Assembly: GCA_903822525.1 (NCBI GenBank)
Contig: CAIJPI010000191.1
Coordinates: forward strand, 1 to 32,031
Source of the DNA: an uncultured Bacteroidales bacterium
GTDB lineage: Bacteria; Bacteroidota; Bacteroidia; Bacteroidales; UBA4417
Length of the DNA stretch: 32,031 bases
Direction of reading: 5' to 3'
The position numbers and the translations under genes were made by a program. Below are positions 17,168 to 24,206 of the stretch, in pieces (within the stretch, counting starts at the first letter, position 1; each line of letters begins with the position of its first letter). The notes beneath the pieces are model-generated. The model was not told where the DNA came from. It worked only from the letters and a program-made list of their open reading frames with translations, and ran no database searches.

Positions 17168-17893
17168 ATGTTAAACGCAGTTTTACTTCAAATCGTTTCA
17201 GGTGCCGGCACTGCTGCTGATACGGCAGCACAGGCACTTATTGGCATACCACAGGCACCGGCTCGTGTATCCGAATCATTTTCATTATTCGAACTGCTGG
17301 TTAAAGGCGGACCGATCATGATACCTATTGCCATTTTATCCGTGCTGGCCATTTATATCTTTGTTGAAAGGAATCTCAGTATAAGGCGTGCTTCGAGGTT
17401 CGAAGCCGGATTTATGAACAACATCCGCGATTTTATTTACAACAACCGTATCGATTCGGCTATTGCATACTGCAAGAGTAACAAAAGTCCTGTTTCACGT
17501 ATGATTGAGAAGGGTATAAAGCGCCTGGGCCGTCCGCTGAAGGAAATAGAAGAGTCGATTGAAATCGTAGGGAAATTTGAGGTGTATAAACTCGAGAAGA
17601 ATATAGTGATACTTGCCATTATTGCAGGTATTGCCCCTATGTTTGGCTTTATCGGTACTATAATCGGAGTAATCAAGATTTTTCATGATATTTCCCTTCA
17701 GGGTGATGTCAGTATCACAACTGTTTCGGCAGGTTTATATACCAAAATGGTATCCAGTGCAGCTGGTTTGCTTGTAGGTATTACCGCATTTATACTCTAT
17801 CACTGGTGTAACATTATGGTTGAAAAAGCTGTTCAGAAACTGGAATACAGTGCCATGGAGTTTATTGATCTTTTACAGGAACCTTCGAAATGA
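17168..17893 (+). CDS. exbB: MotA/TolQ/ExbB proton channel family protein
   Basis: This 241-residue inner-membrane protein has an N-terminal hydrophobic region, then three membrane helices at about 49-66, 146-170 and 195-213. The last two carry the family pattern ('APMFGFIGTIIGVIKIF' and 'GLYTKMVSSAAGLLVGI'). Between helices 1 and 2 is the usual cytosolic loop ('ARMIEKGIKRLGRP'-like region). It forms the pentameric proton-channel stator with ExbD. The stop codon overlaps the exbD start by four bases (ATGA), indicating translational coupling. Given the TonB protein two genes downstream it is ExbB rather than TolQ, though a Tol-like role cannot be excluded because no tolB or pal is nearby. Confidence 0.93.
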   Translation: MLNAVLLQIVSGAGTAADTAAQALIGIPQAPARVSESFSLFELLVKGGPIMIPIAILSVLAIYIFVERNLSIRRASRFEAGFMNNIRDFIYNNRIDSAIAYCKSNKSPVSRMIEKGIKRLGRPLKEIEESIEIVGKFEVYKLEKNIVILAIIAGIAPMFGFIGTIIGVIKIFHDISLQGDVSITTVSAGLYTKMVSSAAGLLVGITAFILYHWCNIMVEKAVQKLEYSAMEFIDLLQEPSK

Positions 17894-18300
17894 ACCTAAG
17901 AAAGAAGACGAAAATAACAGCCGAGGTTGCAACTTCATCCATGAACGATATTATGTTCTTCCTGATGTTGTTCTTCCTTATTATGTCGACTCTACTTAAC
18001 CCAAATGTTGTAAAGCTTACCTTACCCAGCTCAAAGCATAATCAAACGCTGAGGCAGAAGGAAGTTACTATTTCGGTAACAAAGGAACTGCAGTATTATG
18101 TAAATAATGCACCTGTTGCATTCGAAATGCTCGAGCCTATGCTGTCAGCTGAACTTCGTAAGTCGAGTGATCTTACAGTTATACTGCGTTGTGATAACGG
18201 TATAAGCGTTCAAAATCTGGTCAACGTGCTGGAAATCGGCAATAAGTTAAAAGTTAAAATGGTTCTCGCCACAAAAGCCCCCAATGGAGCAACCGGATAG
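17890..18300 (+). CDS. exbD: ExbD/TolR biopolymer transport protein
   Basis: This 136-residue ExbD-family protein has a short basic N-terminus, one membrane helix (about 18-37) with the essential proton-carrying Asp at D20 ('SSMNDIMFFLMLFFLI'), and a small periplasmic domain with 'KEVTISVTKELQYYVNN' and 'DLTVILRCDNGISVQNLVNVL'. It is embedded in a compressed operon: its start overlaps exbB by 4 bases and its end overlaps the following tonB by 17 bases. Confidence 0.94.
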   Translation: MNLRKKTKITAEVATSSMNDIMFFLMLFFLIMSTLLNPNVVKLTLPSSKHNQTLRQKEVTISVTKELQYYVNNAPVAFEMLEPMLSAELRKSSDLTVILRCDNGISVQNLVNVLEIGNKLKVKMVLATKAPNGATG

Positions 18301-19219
18301 GAAAAATAATATTCAGAACCATGTATTGGGCATAGCCGGAACTTTATTGTTTCACGGCCTTTTATTCCTTTTATTCTTCCTCTTTGTTTTTCACACACCA
18401 ATTCCACCCTGGCCTGATGAAGGTGGCGGAGGCGGAGGCAACGGTCTGGAAATTAATCTGGGAGCCAGCAGTGAAGGGATGGGAACAGATCAATATGCAC
18501 AGGTGAGCATTCCGGATTTCGAAAATAAAAAAGCGCCTGAGCCTGTGGTCACTCCCTTGCAGGAAGAAGTGAAATCGGCAAATACAAAAGCAGAAGATAT
18601 TCTCACTCAGGATAATGAGGAAGCGGTTTCACTACCTTCGAAAAAGGATGACCGCAAGCCGAAAATTGTAAAGGACAATACGGTGAAGCAACCGGTTCAG
18701 CCACCTGTGGTTGCTCAGCCTGTTGTTAATACTAACGCACTGTATAAAAAGAATAAAAATACTAACGACGGAACTACAGGCAAACCCGGAAACCAGGGAA
18801 GAGAAGACGGTACTGCAGGGTCAGGCAACTACGGCGGAACCGGTTCGGGTAAGGGCAGTGGGAACGGCTCAGGGAACGGAAGCGGATCAGGAACAGGTTC
18901 AGGGTCGGGAACTGGCTCAGGCAGCGGTAGCGGCAATGGTAATGGCATTTCCTTCGATCTGGGAGGACGACCGGCCCGCAGTTTGCAAAAACCTTTTTAT
19001 AATTCGCCTGAACAGGGGAATATTGTAGTCACCATTAAAGTTAACAGACAGGGAAAAGTAACCTACGCGTCTGCCGGTGCAAAAGGTACCGATATTTCAG
19101 AAATAGGGCTGCGTCAACAAGCAGAGAATGCTGCGCTTAAAACAGTATTTGCACCTGATGAAAATGCCCCTGATGAACAAAGGGGTACCATTACTTACAA
19201 ATTCAAGAAAGTTAAATAG
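18284..19219 (+). CDS. tonB: TonB-like energy transducer with Gly/Ser-rich spacer
   Basis: This 311-residue protein has a short cytosolic N-terminus, one membrane helix (about 14-36) and the motif 'GGGGGGNGLEINLG' (47-60) seen after the helix in Bacteroidetes TonB relatives. A charged and Pro-containing segment (about 85-150) follows, then a very regular Gly-Ser/Thr/Asn spacer (about 179-221), and a C-terminal TonB-like domain (about 236-311: 'GNIVVTIKVNRQGKVTYASAG', 'AENAALKTVFAPDENAPDEQ' in segments). It lacks the YP/PxW signature of classical TonB, so its receptor partner may differ. It starts 17 bases inside exbD, so the three genes are co-translated. Confidence 0.87.
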   Translation: MEQPDRKNNIQNHVLGIAGTLLFHGLLFLLFFLFVFHTPIPPWPDEGGGGGGNGLEINLGASSEGMGTDQYAQVSIPDFENKKAPEPVVTPLQEEVKSANTKAEDILTQDNEEAVSLPSKKDDRKPKIVKDNTVKQPVQPPVVAQPVVNTNALYKKNKNTNDGTTGKPGNQGREDGTAGSGNYGGTGSGKGSGNGSGNGSGSGTGSGSGTGSGSGSGNGNGISFDLGGRPARSLQKPFYNSPEQGNIVVTIKVNRQGKVTYASAGAKGTDISEIGLRQQAENAALKTVFAPDENAPDEQRGTITYKFKKVK

Positions 19220-19314
19220 ATTCTCCTTTATTAAAAGACTTCCTTTGAAGAGTTGCTTTTAAGTGCTTTATAAAAGCTAATCATTCCTGAAAGACAAGGA
19301 TCATTCAAAGATTT

Positions 19315-19550
19315 GGTTCTACTGTTATTTTAGTGGATCAAATCAAGATGTCGGAAGTCGGAAGACGGAAGTCAGAATTTCTCCTGAAAACTATTTTATT
19401 CAGAATAAGAAGCACATAGTAAGACGATTAACAGTATGCAACTTATTTTCAACTCATAGTATGTAAATTCAGTTTAGTACCTGCTTCCGACTTCCGTCTT
19501 CCGACTTCGGACCGATTCAAAACCAATTCCATTAAATACGTAGTAGAACC
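19315..19550 (+). mobile_element. MITE-like element, copy 2 (236 bp)
   Basis: This copy is in the same orientation as copy 3 (23761-24010); the two differ at about 14 positions plus a 14-base indel. It is flanked by an exact 8-bp direct repeat AAAGATTT (19307-19314 and 19551-19558), a target-site duplication. The ends are GGTTCTACTGTT and, inverted, GGTTCTACTACG. Left-arm heptamers CGGAAGT-CGGAAGA-CGGAAGT are complementary to the right arm ending CTTCCGACTTCGG. There is no ORF. It lies between the exb/tonB operon and a downstream terminator-like hairpin. Confidence 0.93.
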
Positions 19551-19566
19551 AAAGATTTAAACAACA

Positions 19567-19600
19567 AAAGCCCTGCAATTTGCAAGGCTTTCTGTTTTTT
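19567..19600. terminator. Bidirectional terminator-like hairpin
   Basis: AAAGCCCTGCAA (19567-19578) and TTGCAAGGCTTT (19580-19591) pair with a single mismatch on the plus strand (a G-U pair on the minus strand). On the plus strand it is followed by CTG and six T, and on the minus strand by CTTTTGTTGTTT-type sequence. It can end the exbB-exbD-tonB transcript from the left and the small-peptide transcript from the right. Confidence 0.7.
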
Positions 19601-19616
19601 GACTGGTATTTCAGGG

Positions 19617-19739
19617 TTAGAAAAGTAGTTTTATAAGTACAAGGATGGCAATAAAGCCGCCTATTATGAGAAAGAATGGCAGAGCTCCGCTGCTTTTTTT
19701 GCTTTGTTCTTCATCCGGGTGATATTCATTAGTTTTCAT
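19617..19739 (-). CDS. 40-residue single-helix membrane peptide
   Basis: This short open frame reads ATG to TAA. It has a polar N-terminal half (MKTNEYHPDEEQSKKSSG) followed by one strongly hydrophobic helix (about 20-38, 'PFFLIIGGFIAILVLIKLLF'). The amphipathic layout, with charged residues only before the helix, looks like a genuine small membrane protein rather than a chance frame. It sits directly behind a terminator-like hairpin at 19567-19591. Such peptides are often annotated as hypothetical in Bacteroidetes; no function is known to me. Confidence 0.6.
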   Translation of the reverse strand: MKTNEYHPDEEQSKKSSGALPFFLIIGGFIAILVLIKLLF

Positions 19740-19890
19740 GATTTCGGGATTTAAGTAATGATTCCGGTTGTAATAGCTGAAAAATACCCAATTCAGAGAA
19801 AGGTGGAATTTCAGTACCCGGAAATATAAAATTGATTGTAAAGACGCTGCCTACTGATTTGTATCAACGAAGTAATGAGTACGTGACTAT

Positions 19891-20235
19891 TTATAAACGT
19901 AATGCGCCTGTATAAATAAAAACAGGGATAGTAGAATAATAACGACTGTTTATTGATCTGAAAGGAATCTCAACAATCGCTGGTGAAGTTGAACTATATT
20001 TATTGACAAAAGTAGTATTGAAAGGATAAGGAAACCAATGATTCCTGTTCTGGAAATTCTGAATCTTGTTTCCCTGATCAGGCCTGAGAAAAAAATCAAC
20101 AGGACCCTGAGTCTTTATCCTTGACTCTGCCCATTTCCCCGATTGCACATAAGCTAATTCCAACTTAGCCTGGCTCTGAAGCATAAGAGACAGGAAAAGA
20201 ACAAAGATTGCGCAAAGGGATAAGAATGGCTTCAT
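19891..20235 (-). CDS. Small exported protein of unknown function
   Basis: This 114-residue protein has a clear signal peptide (about 1-22, 'LLSLMLQSQA'-like core with cleavage near QSQA) and a mature part of about 90 residues. The mature part is rich in aromatic residues, Asn and Ser and contains no Cys. It includes 'GPVDFFLRPDQGNK', 'NHWFPYPFNTTFVNKYSS' and a beta-rich end 'STIPVFIYTGALRL'. I do not recognise a family. It lies between the 40-residue peptide and secDF on the same strand, but the strong secDF terminator (20311-20338) separates it from secDF, so it has its own promoter. Confidence 0.7.
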   Translation of the reverse strand: MKPFLSLCAIFVLFLSLMLQSQAKLELAYVQSGKWAESRIKTQGPVDFFLRPDQGNKIQNFQNRNHWFPYPFNTTFVNKYSSTSPAIVEIPFRSINSRYYSTIPVFIYTGALRL

Positions 20236-20301
20236 AGCCTTTTACAAATTATGGCATAAAGGTAATTGATTTCAGCTCAATACTAAAATGATTTCCCAAT
20301 A

Positions 20302-20338
20302 TAAAAAACAAAGAGCCCTGAAAATTTTCAGGGCTCTT
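20302..20338 (-). terminator. Rho-independent terminator of secDF
   Basis: This is a perfect 28-base inverted repeat: AAGAGCCCTGAAAA (20311-20324) against TTTTCAGGGCTCTT (20325-20338). On the minus strand it runs into TGTTTTTTAT. It is 23 bases beyond the secDF stop. Confidence 0.92.
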
Positions 20339-20361
20339 CAAATATTAGATTTTAATCCAGA

Positions 20362-23300
20362 CTACTTCTTTTCAGCTAATTTCAGCTTAGCTTCATGGCG
20401 TCTTTTCTGCCACATGATAAGGTCATAAGCAATAGGCGTAGCGTTCAGAATGGATGAATATGTTCCAACTGCAACCCCTAATAAAAGAGCAAATGTGAAT
20501 CCCCTGATTACTTCACCACCAAATAAGAACATGGCAAGTAATACCATAAATGTAATACCTGATGTATTCAATGTACGGCTCAATGTACTGTTGATAGCTG
20601 CGTCCATTGTTTCCTGCAGATTCCGTTTCGGATACAGAGTGGTATATTCACGGATACGGTCGAAGATAATTACCGAGTCCATAATCGAGTAACCAATAAT
20701 GGTGAGGATAGCAGCAATAAAATGCTGGTCGACATCAAGACTGAAAGGAAGCACGCCATGTAGCAACGAGAATATTGCAATTACAATAAACGTATCGTGG
20801 AACAGTGAAACTACAGCGCCAACACCCCATTGCCATTTACGGAAACGAAGGAGGATGTATGCAAATACAATCAACAAAGTGAAGAATACAGCGTAATATG
20901 CTTTAACAAGCAAACTGTAAGCAATAGTTGGCTGCACCTTCTGTGAACTCATTTTTCCAAAAGCTTTTTTGTCGCTGTGCGCGAGGAAATCGGCTGCAGA
21001 TATACCGTTTTTGTATAGAGGTTTTAGACCGGCATAAAGTTTTGCTTCAACAATTGAATCTACTTTTGGTGATTGATCATTGATCATGAATGAAGTGGTA
21101 ATCTTCACCTGGTTATTCTTACCGAAAGTCTTTACTTCAGGCTCCTGGCCGTATTCTGTTCCTAAAGCCATACGAACATTATCGGTACGAACATCCTGGT
21201 CGAAACGGACAATATAAGTACGTCCGCCTTCGAAATCTATACCATAGCTAAGTCCCCTTGTAAATAAGGAAACAATACCTATAACAACAAGTGCACCTGA
21301 AATAATATAGAAAATCTTCCTCATTCCAATAAAATCAACTTTGGTATGGGTAAGAATGTTTTCTGTAAAACGATTCCACAAACTAATTTTTTTGTTTCTA
21401 TCCAGAAGAGCAATAAAAATTATGTGTGTGATAAAGATAGCACAGAACATGGAACTAAGAATACCAATGATAAGTGTAGTTGCAAATCCTTGTACAGGTC
21501 CTGAGCCAAATATGTATAATACAATACCGGTTAAGAGTGTAATGACGTTACTATCGACAATAGCCGAGAGTGCATGTTTATACCCATCATCAATAGCCAG
21601 TCGTAAGCCTTTTCCAGCCCGGAGTTCCTCCCTGATACGTTCATTGATAATTACGTTTTTATCAACGTCCATACCCAGGGTAAGCACAATACCGGCAATA
21701 CCGGGAAGTGTTAAAACGGCACCTATCGAAGCAAGAACTCCAAATACAAAGAACATATTGACTAAAAGGGCAACATTAGCTACCATACCAGCCCTGTTAT
21801 AGTAGAAGATCATGTATAACAACGTAAGAGCGAAAGCTACTATAAATGACCATAAACCGGCATTAATAGCTTCTTTACCAAGAGTAGGTCCAACAACAGC
21901 TTCTTCAACAATATGAGCAGGAGCAGGGAGCTTACCGGCTTTCAGCACGTTAGCAAGGTCCTGGCCTTCTTCAACCGAGAAGTTACCTGAAATGGATGAA
22001 CGACCGTTAGGGATTTCATCATTTACGTTTGGTGCTGAATAAACATATCCATCAAGTACAATTGCAACCTGTTTGCCAACGTTGTCGCGGGTAAGGTTAC
22101 GCCATATTTTTGCGCCTGTATTATTCATTCCCATCGAAACCTCAACTCTTCCGTTCTGATCGTAATCCTGACGGGCATCAATGATAACATCGCCAAAGAG
22201 TGCTGCGGTATTCTCACGGTTAGTCGATTTTAGCGCCATCAGTTCAAGAACTTCAGGAGCTTCTTTTTCAGGTTTAACAGCCCAGGCAAGCACGCAATTA
22301 CGTGGCAGCAATCCTTTTACCTTCGATAACATTACATTTATCCGAGCAGTATCTTTAATTGCAGCATAACCTACCGTAGCACGGTTGGTAGCATACATTT
22401 GTCCGTTTTGCTGTGAGTAAGCGGGTTGAAGGTATGCAAATAAAGGATTTTCCTTTTTGTATTTGGCCGCCTGCTGGTCTTTACCGGTTGCAGTTGTGTC
22501 CTGTTTCAGTTTGTCGGCAAGACTTGATTTCTTTGCTGTATCAGCAACTTTAGCAACAACTGCGCTTGAATCTTTTTTAGCTTGCAGTGTATCGCCGGCT
22601 TTTGCAGTTGTGTCAGCTACAATGTCTGTACCTGCCAAGCGTTTGTTGGCTTCGTTAAAAATACCGGCCAGTTCACTGAATTTATAGGTTTCCCAGAATT
22701 CGAGTTTAGCTGATCCCTGGAGAAGTTTACGAACGCGGTCAGAATCTTTGATACCAGGTAATTCGATTAAAATGCGGTCGCTGGTAGCGTGTTTACTGAT
22801 ATTAGGCTGGGAAACGCCAAAACGGTTAATACGGTTGCTAAGAATCTCGAAGGTGCGGTCAAAGGCATCATTACATTCCTTGCGAATTACAGTAAGAACT
22901 TCTTCGTTAGTAGAAGTCGGCCTGATTTTTTCGCGCAATTCCATACGGCCGAAAATAGCTGATAGTTTTGCATTTGGATCTAACTGGGTAAAAGATTCTC
23001 CAAACAGGGTAACAAAGTTTGATTGACTGTTCTTCTGTTTTTCAGAAGCCATTTCCATAGCTTTGGTGAAAACAGGATTTGTACTGTTACCTGACATTTG
23101 CCGTACTACATCAGCAACGGAAACTTCCATTGTTACGTTCATACCACCCTTGAGGTCAAGACCGAGGTTGATTTCGCGATCCATACATTCTTTATAAGTG
23201 TACTTGCGGAGAAGTATATTATAAACAGGTTGGTTGGCTACTGAATCGAGATAGTACTGCGTACGTACATCTTTAAGTGAATCGAGAAGATGGACTTCAA

Positions 23301-23472
23301 GTAGGGCATCGTTTTTTGCTAATTGTTTAGCCAGAGCTTGCGCTTGTTCGTTGGTTGCGTACTTTTCAGCTCTGTTTTTGGTAATTGCAGTAACCAAAGT
23401 AAACGAAAGCTGGAAAAGTGACACCAGGGCAAATGCAATTGCAAAGAAACGTATTGTGCCTTTATTCTGCAT
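20362..23472 (-). CDS. secDF: Protein translocase SecD-SecF fusion
   Basis: This 1036-residue single polypeptide combines SecD (N-terminal part) and SecF (C-terminal part), as is normal in Bacteroidetes. The SecD half has a first helix (about 8-30), 'GLDLKGGMNVTMEV' (104-117), a periplasmic P1 domain, and 'GMDVDKNVIINERIREELRAG' in the fourth-helix region with the conserved Asp. The SecF half begins near residue 720, with 'GIDFEGGRTY' (about 743-752) and 'YSIMDSVIIFDRIRE'. Twelve membrane helices are expected. It uses the proton motive force to pull preproteins through SecYEG. A Lys/Ala/Asp-rich low-complexity insert (about 287-340, with repeated 'DT', 'KKDSS', 'KLKQDT') lengthens the periplasmic domain. 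It is flanked by a near-ideal promoter and terminator, so it is monocistronic. Confidence 0.97.
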   Translation of the reverse strand: MQNKGTIRFFAIAFALVSLFQLSFTLVTAITKNRAEKYATNEQAQALAKQLAKNDALLEVHLLDSLKDVRTQYYLDSVANQPVYNILLRKYTYKECMDREINLGLDLKGGMNVTMEVSVADVVRQMSGNSTNPVFTKAMEMASEKQKNSQSNFVTLFGESFTQLDPNAKLSAIFGRMELREKIRPTSTNEEVLTVIRKECNDAFDRTFEILSNRINRFGVSQPNISKHATSDRILIELPGIKDSDRVRKLLQGSAKLEFWETYKFSELAGIFNEANKRLAGTDIVADTTAKAGDTLQAKKDSSAVVAKVADTAKKSSLADKLKQDTTATGKDQQAAKYKKENPLFAYLQPAYSQQNGQMYATNRATVGYAAIKDTARINVMLSKVKGLLPRNCVLAWAVKPEKEAPEVLELMALKSTNRENTAALFGDVIIDARQDYDQNGRVEVSMGMNNTGAKIWRNLTRDNVGKQVAIVLDGYVYSAPNVNDEIPNGRSSISGNFSVEEGQDLANVLKAGKLPAPAHIVEEAVVGPTLGKEAINAGLWSFIVAFALTLLYMIFYYNRAGMVANVALLVNMFFVFGVLASIGAVLTLPGIAGIVLTLGMDVDKNVIINERIREELRAGKGLRLAIDDGYKHALSAIVDSNVITLLTGIVLYIFGSGPVQGFATTLIIGILSSMFCAIFITHIIFIALLDRNKKISLWNRFTENILTHTKVDFIGMRKIFYIISGALVVIGIVSLFTRGLSYGIDFEGGRTYIVRFDQDVRTDNVRMALGTEYGQEPEVKTFGKNNQVKITTSFMINDQSPKVDSIVEAKLYAGLKPLYKNGISAADFLAHSDKKAFGKMSSQKVQPTIAYSLLVKAYYAVFFTLLIVFAYILLRFRKWQWGVGAVVSLFHDTFIVIAIFSLLHGVLPFSLDVDQHFIAAILTIIGYSIMDSVIIFDRIREYTTLYPKRNLQETMDAAINSTLSRTLNTSGITFMVLLAMFLFGGEVIRGFTFALLLGVAVGTYSSILNATPIAYDLIMWQKRRHEAKLKLAEKK

Positions 23473-23518
23473 GTGTTTAGAATTTAGGTAGTTAGATAAA
23501 CTTTATTTTTTGAGCCTG

Positions 23519-23548
23519 CAAAGATAGAAATCTATTGGCAAATAACAA
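23519..23548 (-). promoter_or_regulatory. Bacteroidetes-type promoter of secDF (TTG-N19-TATCTTTG)
   Basis: On the minus strand TTG (23546-23548) lies 19 bases from TATCTTTG (23519-23526), a full match to the Bacteroidetes -33/-7 consensus with ideal spacing. It is 46 bases upstream of the secDF ATG. It is the best promoter in the window. Confidence 0.75.
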
Positions 23549-23752
23549 ACCCGGGCGCAGAAAGAAATGTGCGGAATTATAATCTACTTATCAACAAAGA
23601 GACATTTCAGGACGTAATGTTTGCAAAATCAGATGATTTGTTTGCATGCAAAAATACAGGGAAGGATTATATAAAAACATGATTTTAAGGTGTACGAACT
23701 CTTTGCAGAAACTTTATACCTGTCAAAAGGCAAGAATGAAATGTGTTTAGTT
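23549..23752. other. Divergent secDF/phosphatase intergenic region, no gene seen
   Basis: AT-rich sequence between the secDF promoter and MITE copy 3, with no supported coding frame, RNA or repeat. The remaining bases 24019-24206, after the element, are likewise without a gene; GATCTTTG at 24052-24059 is a one-mismatch -7 candidate for the gene at 24207. Confidence 0.4.
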
Positions 23753-23760
23753 ATTCTTTT

Positions 23761-24010
23761 GGTTCTACTGTTATTTTAGTGGGTCAAATCAAGTTGTCGG
23801 AAGTCGGAAGACGGAAGTCGGAAGACGGAAGTCAGAATATCTCCTGAAAACTATTTTATTCAGAATAAGAAGCATATTGTAAGACGATTAACAGTATGCC
23901 ACTTATTTTCAATTCATAGTATGTAAATTCGGGTTAGTACCTGCTTCGGACTTCCGTCTTCCGACTTCGGGCCAATTTAAAACCAATTCCATTAAATTCG
24001 TAGTAGAACC
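23761..24010 (+). mobile_element. MITE-like element, copy 3 (250 bp)
   Basis: The longest copy. It is flanked by an exact 8-bp direct repeat ATTCTTTT (23753-23760 and 24011-24018). The terminal inverted repeats start GGTTCTACT at both ends and stay alike over about 22 bases (about 17 identical). The left internal arm has five heptamers (CGGAAGT/CGGAAGA alternating) against three in copy 2, which accounts for the 14 extra bases. The core contains the palindrome TTATTCAGAATAA. There is no ORF. It is inserted between the divergent secDF and phosphatase genes. Confidence 0.93.
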
Positions 24011-24206
24011 ATTCTTTTTACTTGCTGCCTTTCTTCGTTATGCTTTATTCCGATCTTTGTAAAAAATGGATATGCATCAAGCCTGTCATGCACAATCAAG
24101 AATTTCGAAAATCTGGCACATTCAGCTTGAAACTAAACACCTGCTGAAAAATTCAAGAATATTAAATAAAATGGACCACAAGATATAGTATATCAACAAC
24201 ATAAAA

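Noticed and set aside
8453-24010. Reading the repeats as REP/BIME elements or a CRISPR array
   Set aside because: They have terminal inverted repeats and 8-bp target duplications and are kilobases apart, which fits transposed MITEs and not REP palindromes or spaced CRISPR repeats.
24066-24188. Short frame (about 40 codons, MDMHQACHAQ...) upstream of the phosphatase-family gene
   Set aside because: No membrane or signal character, no family resemblance, composition of non-coding DNA.
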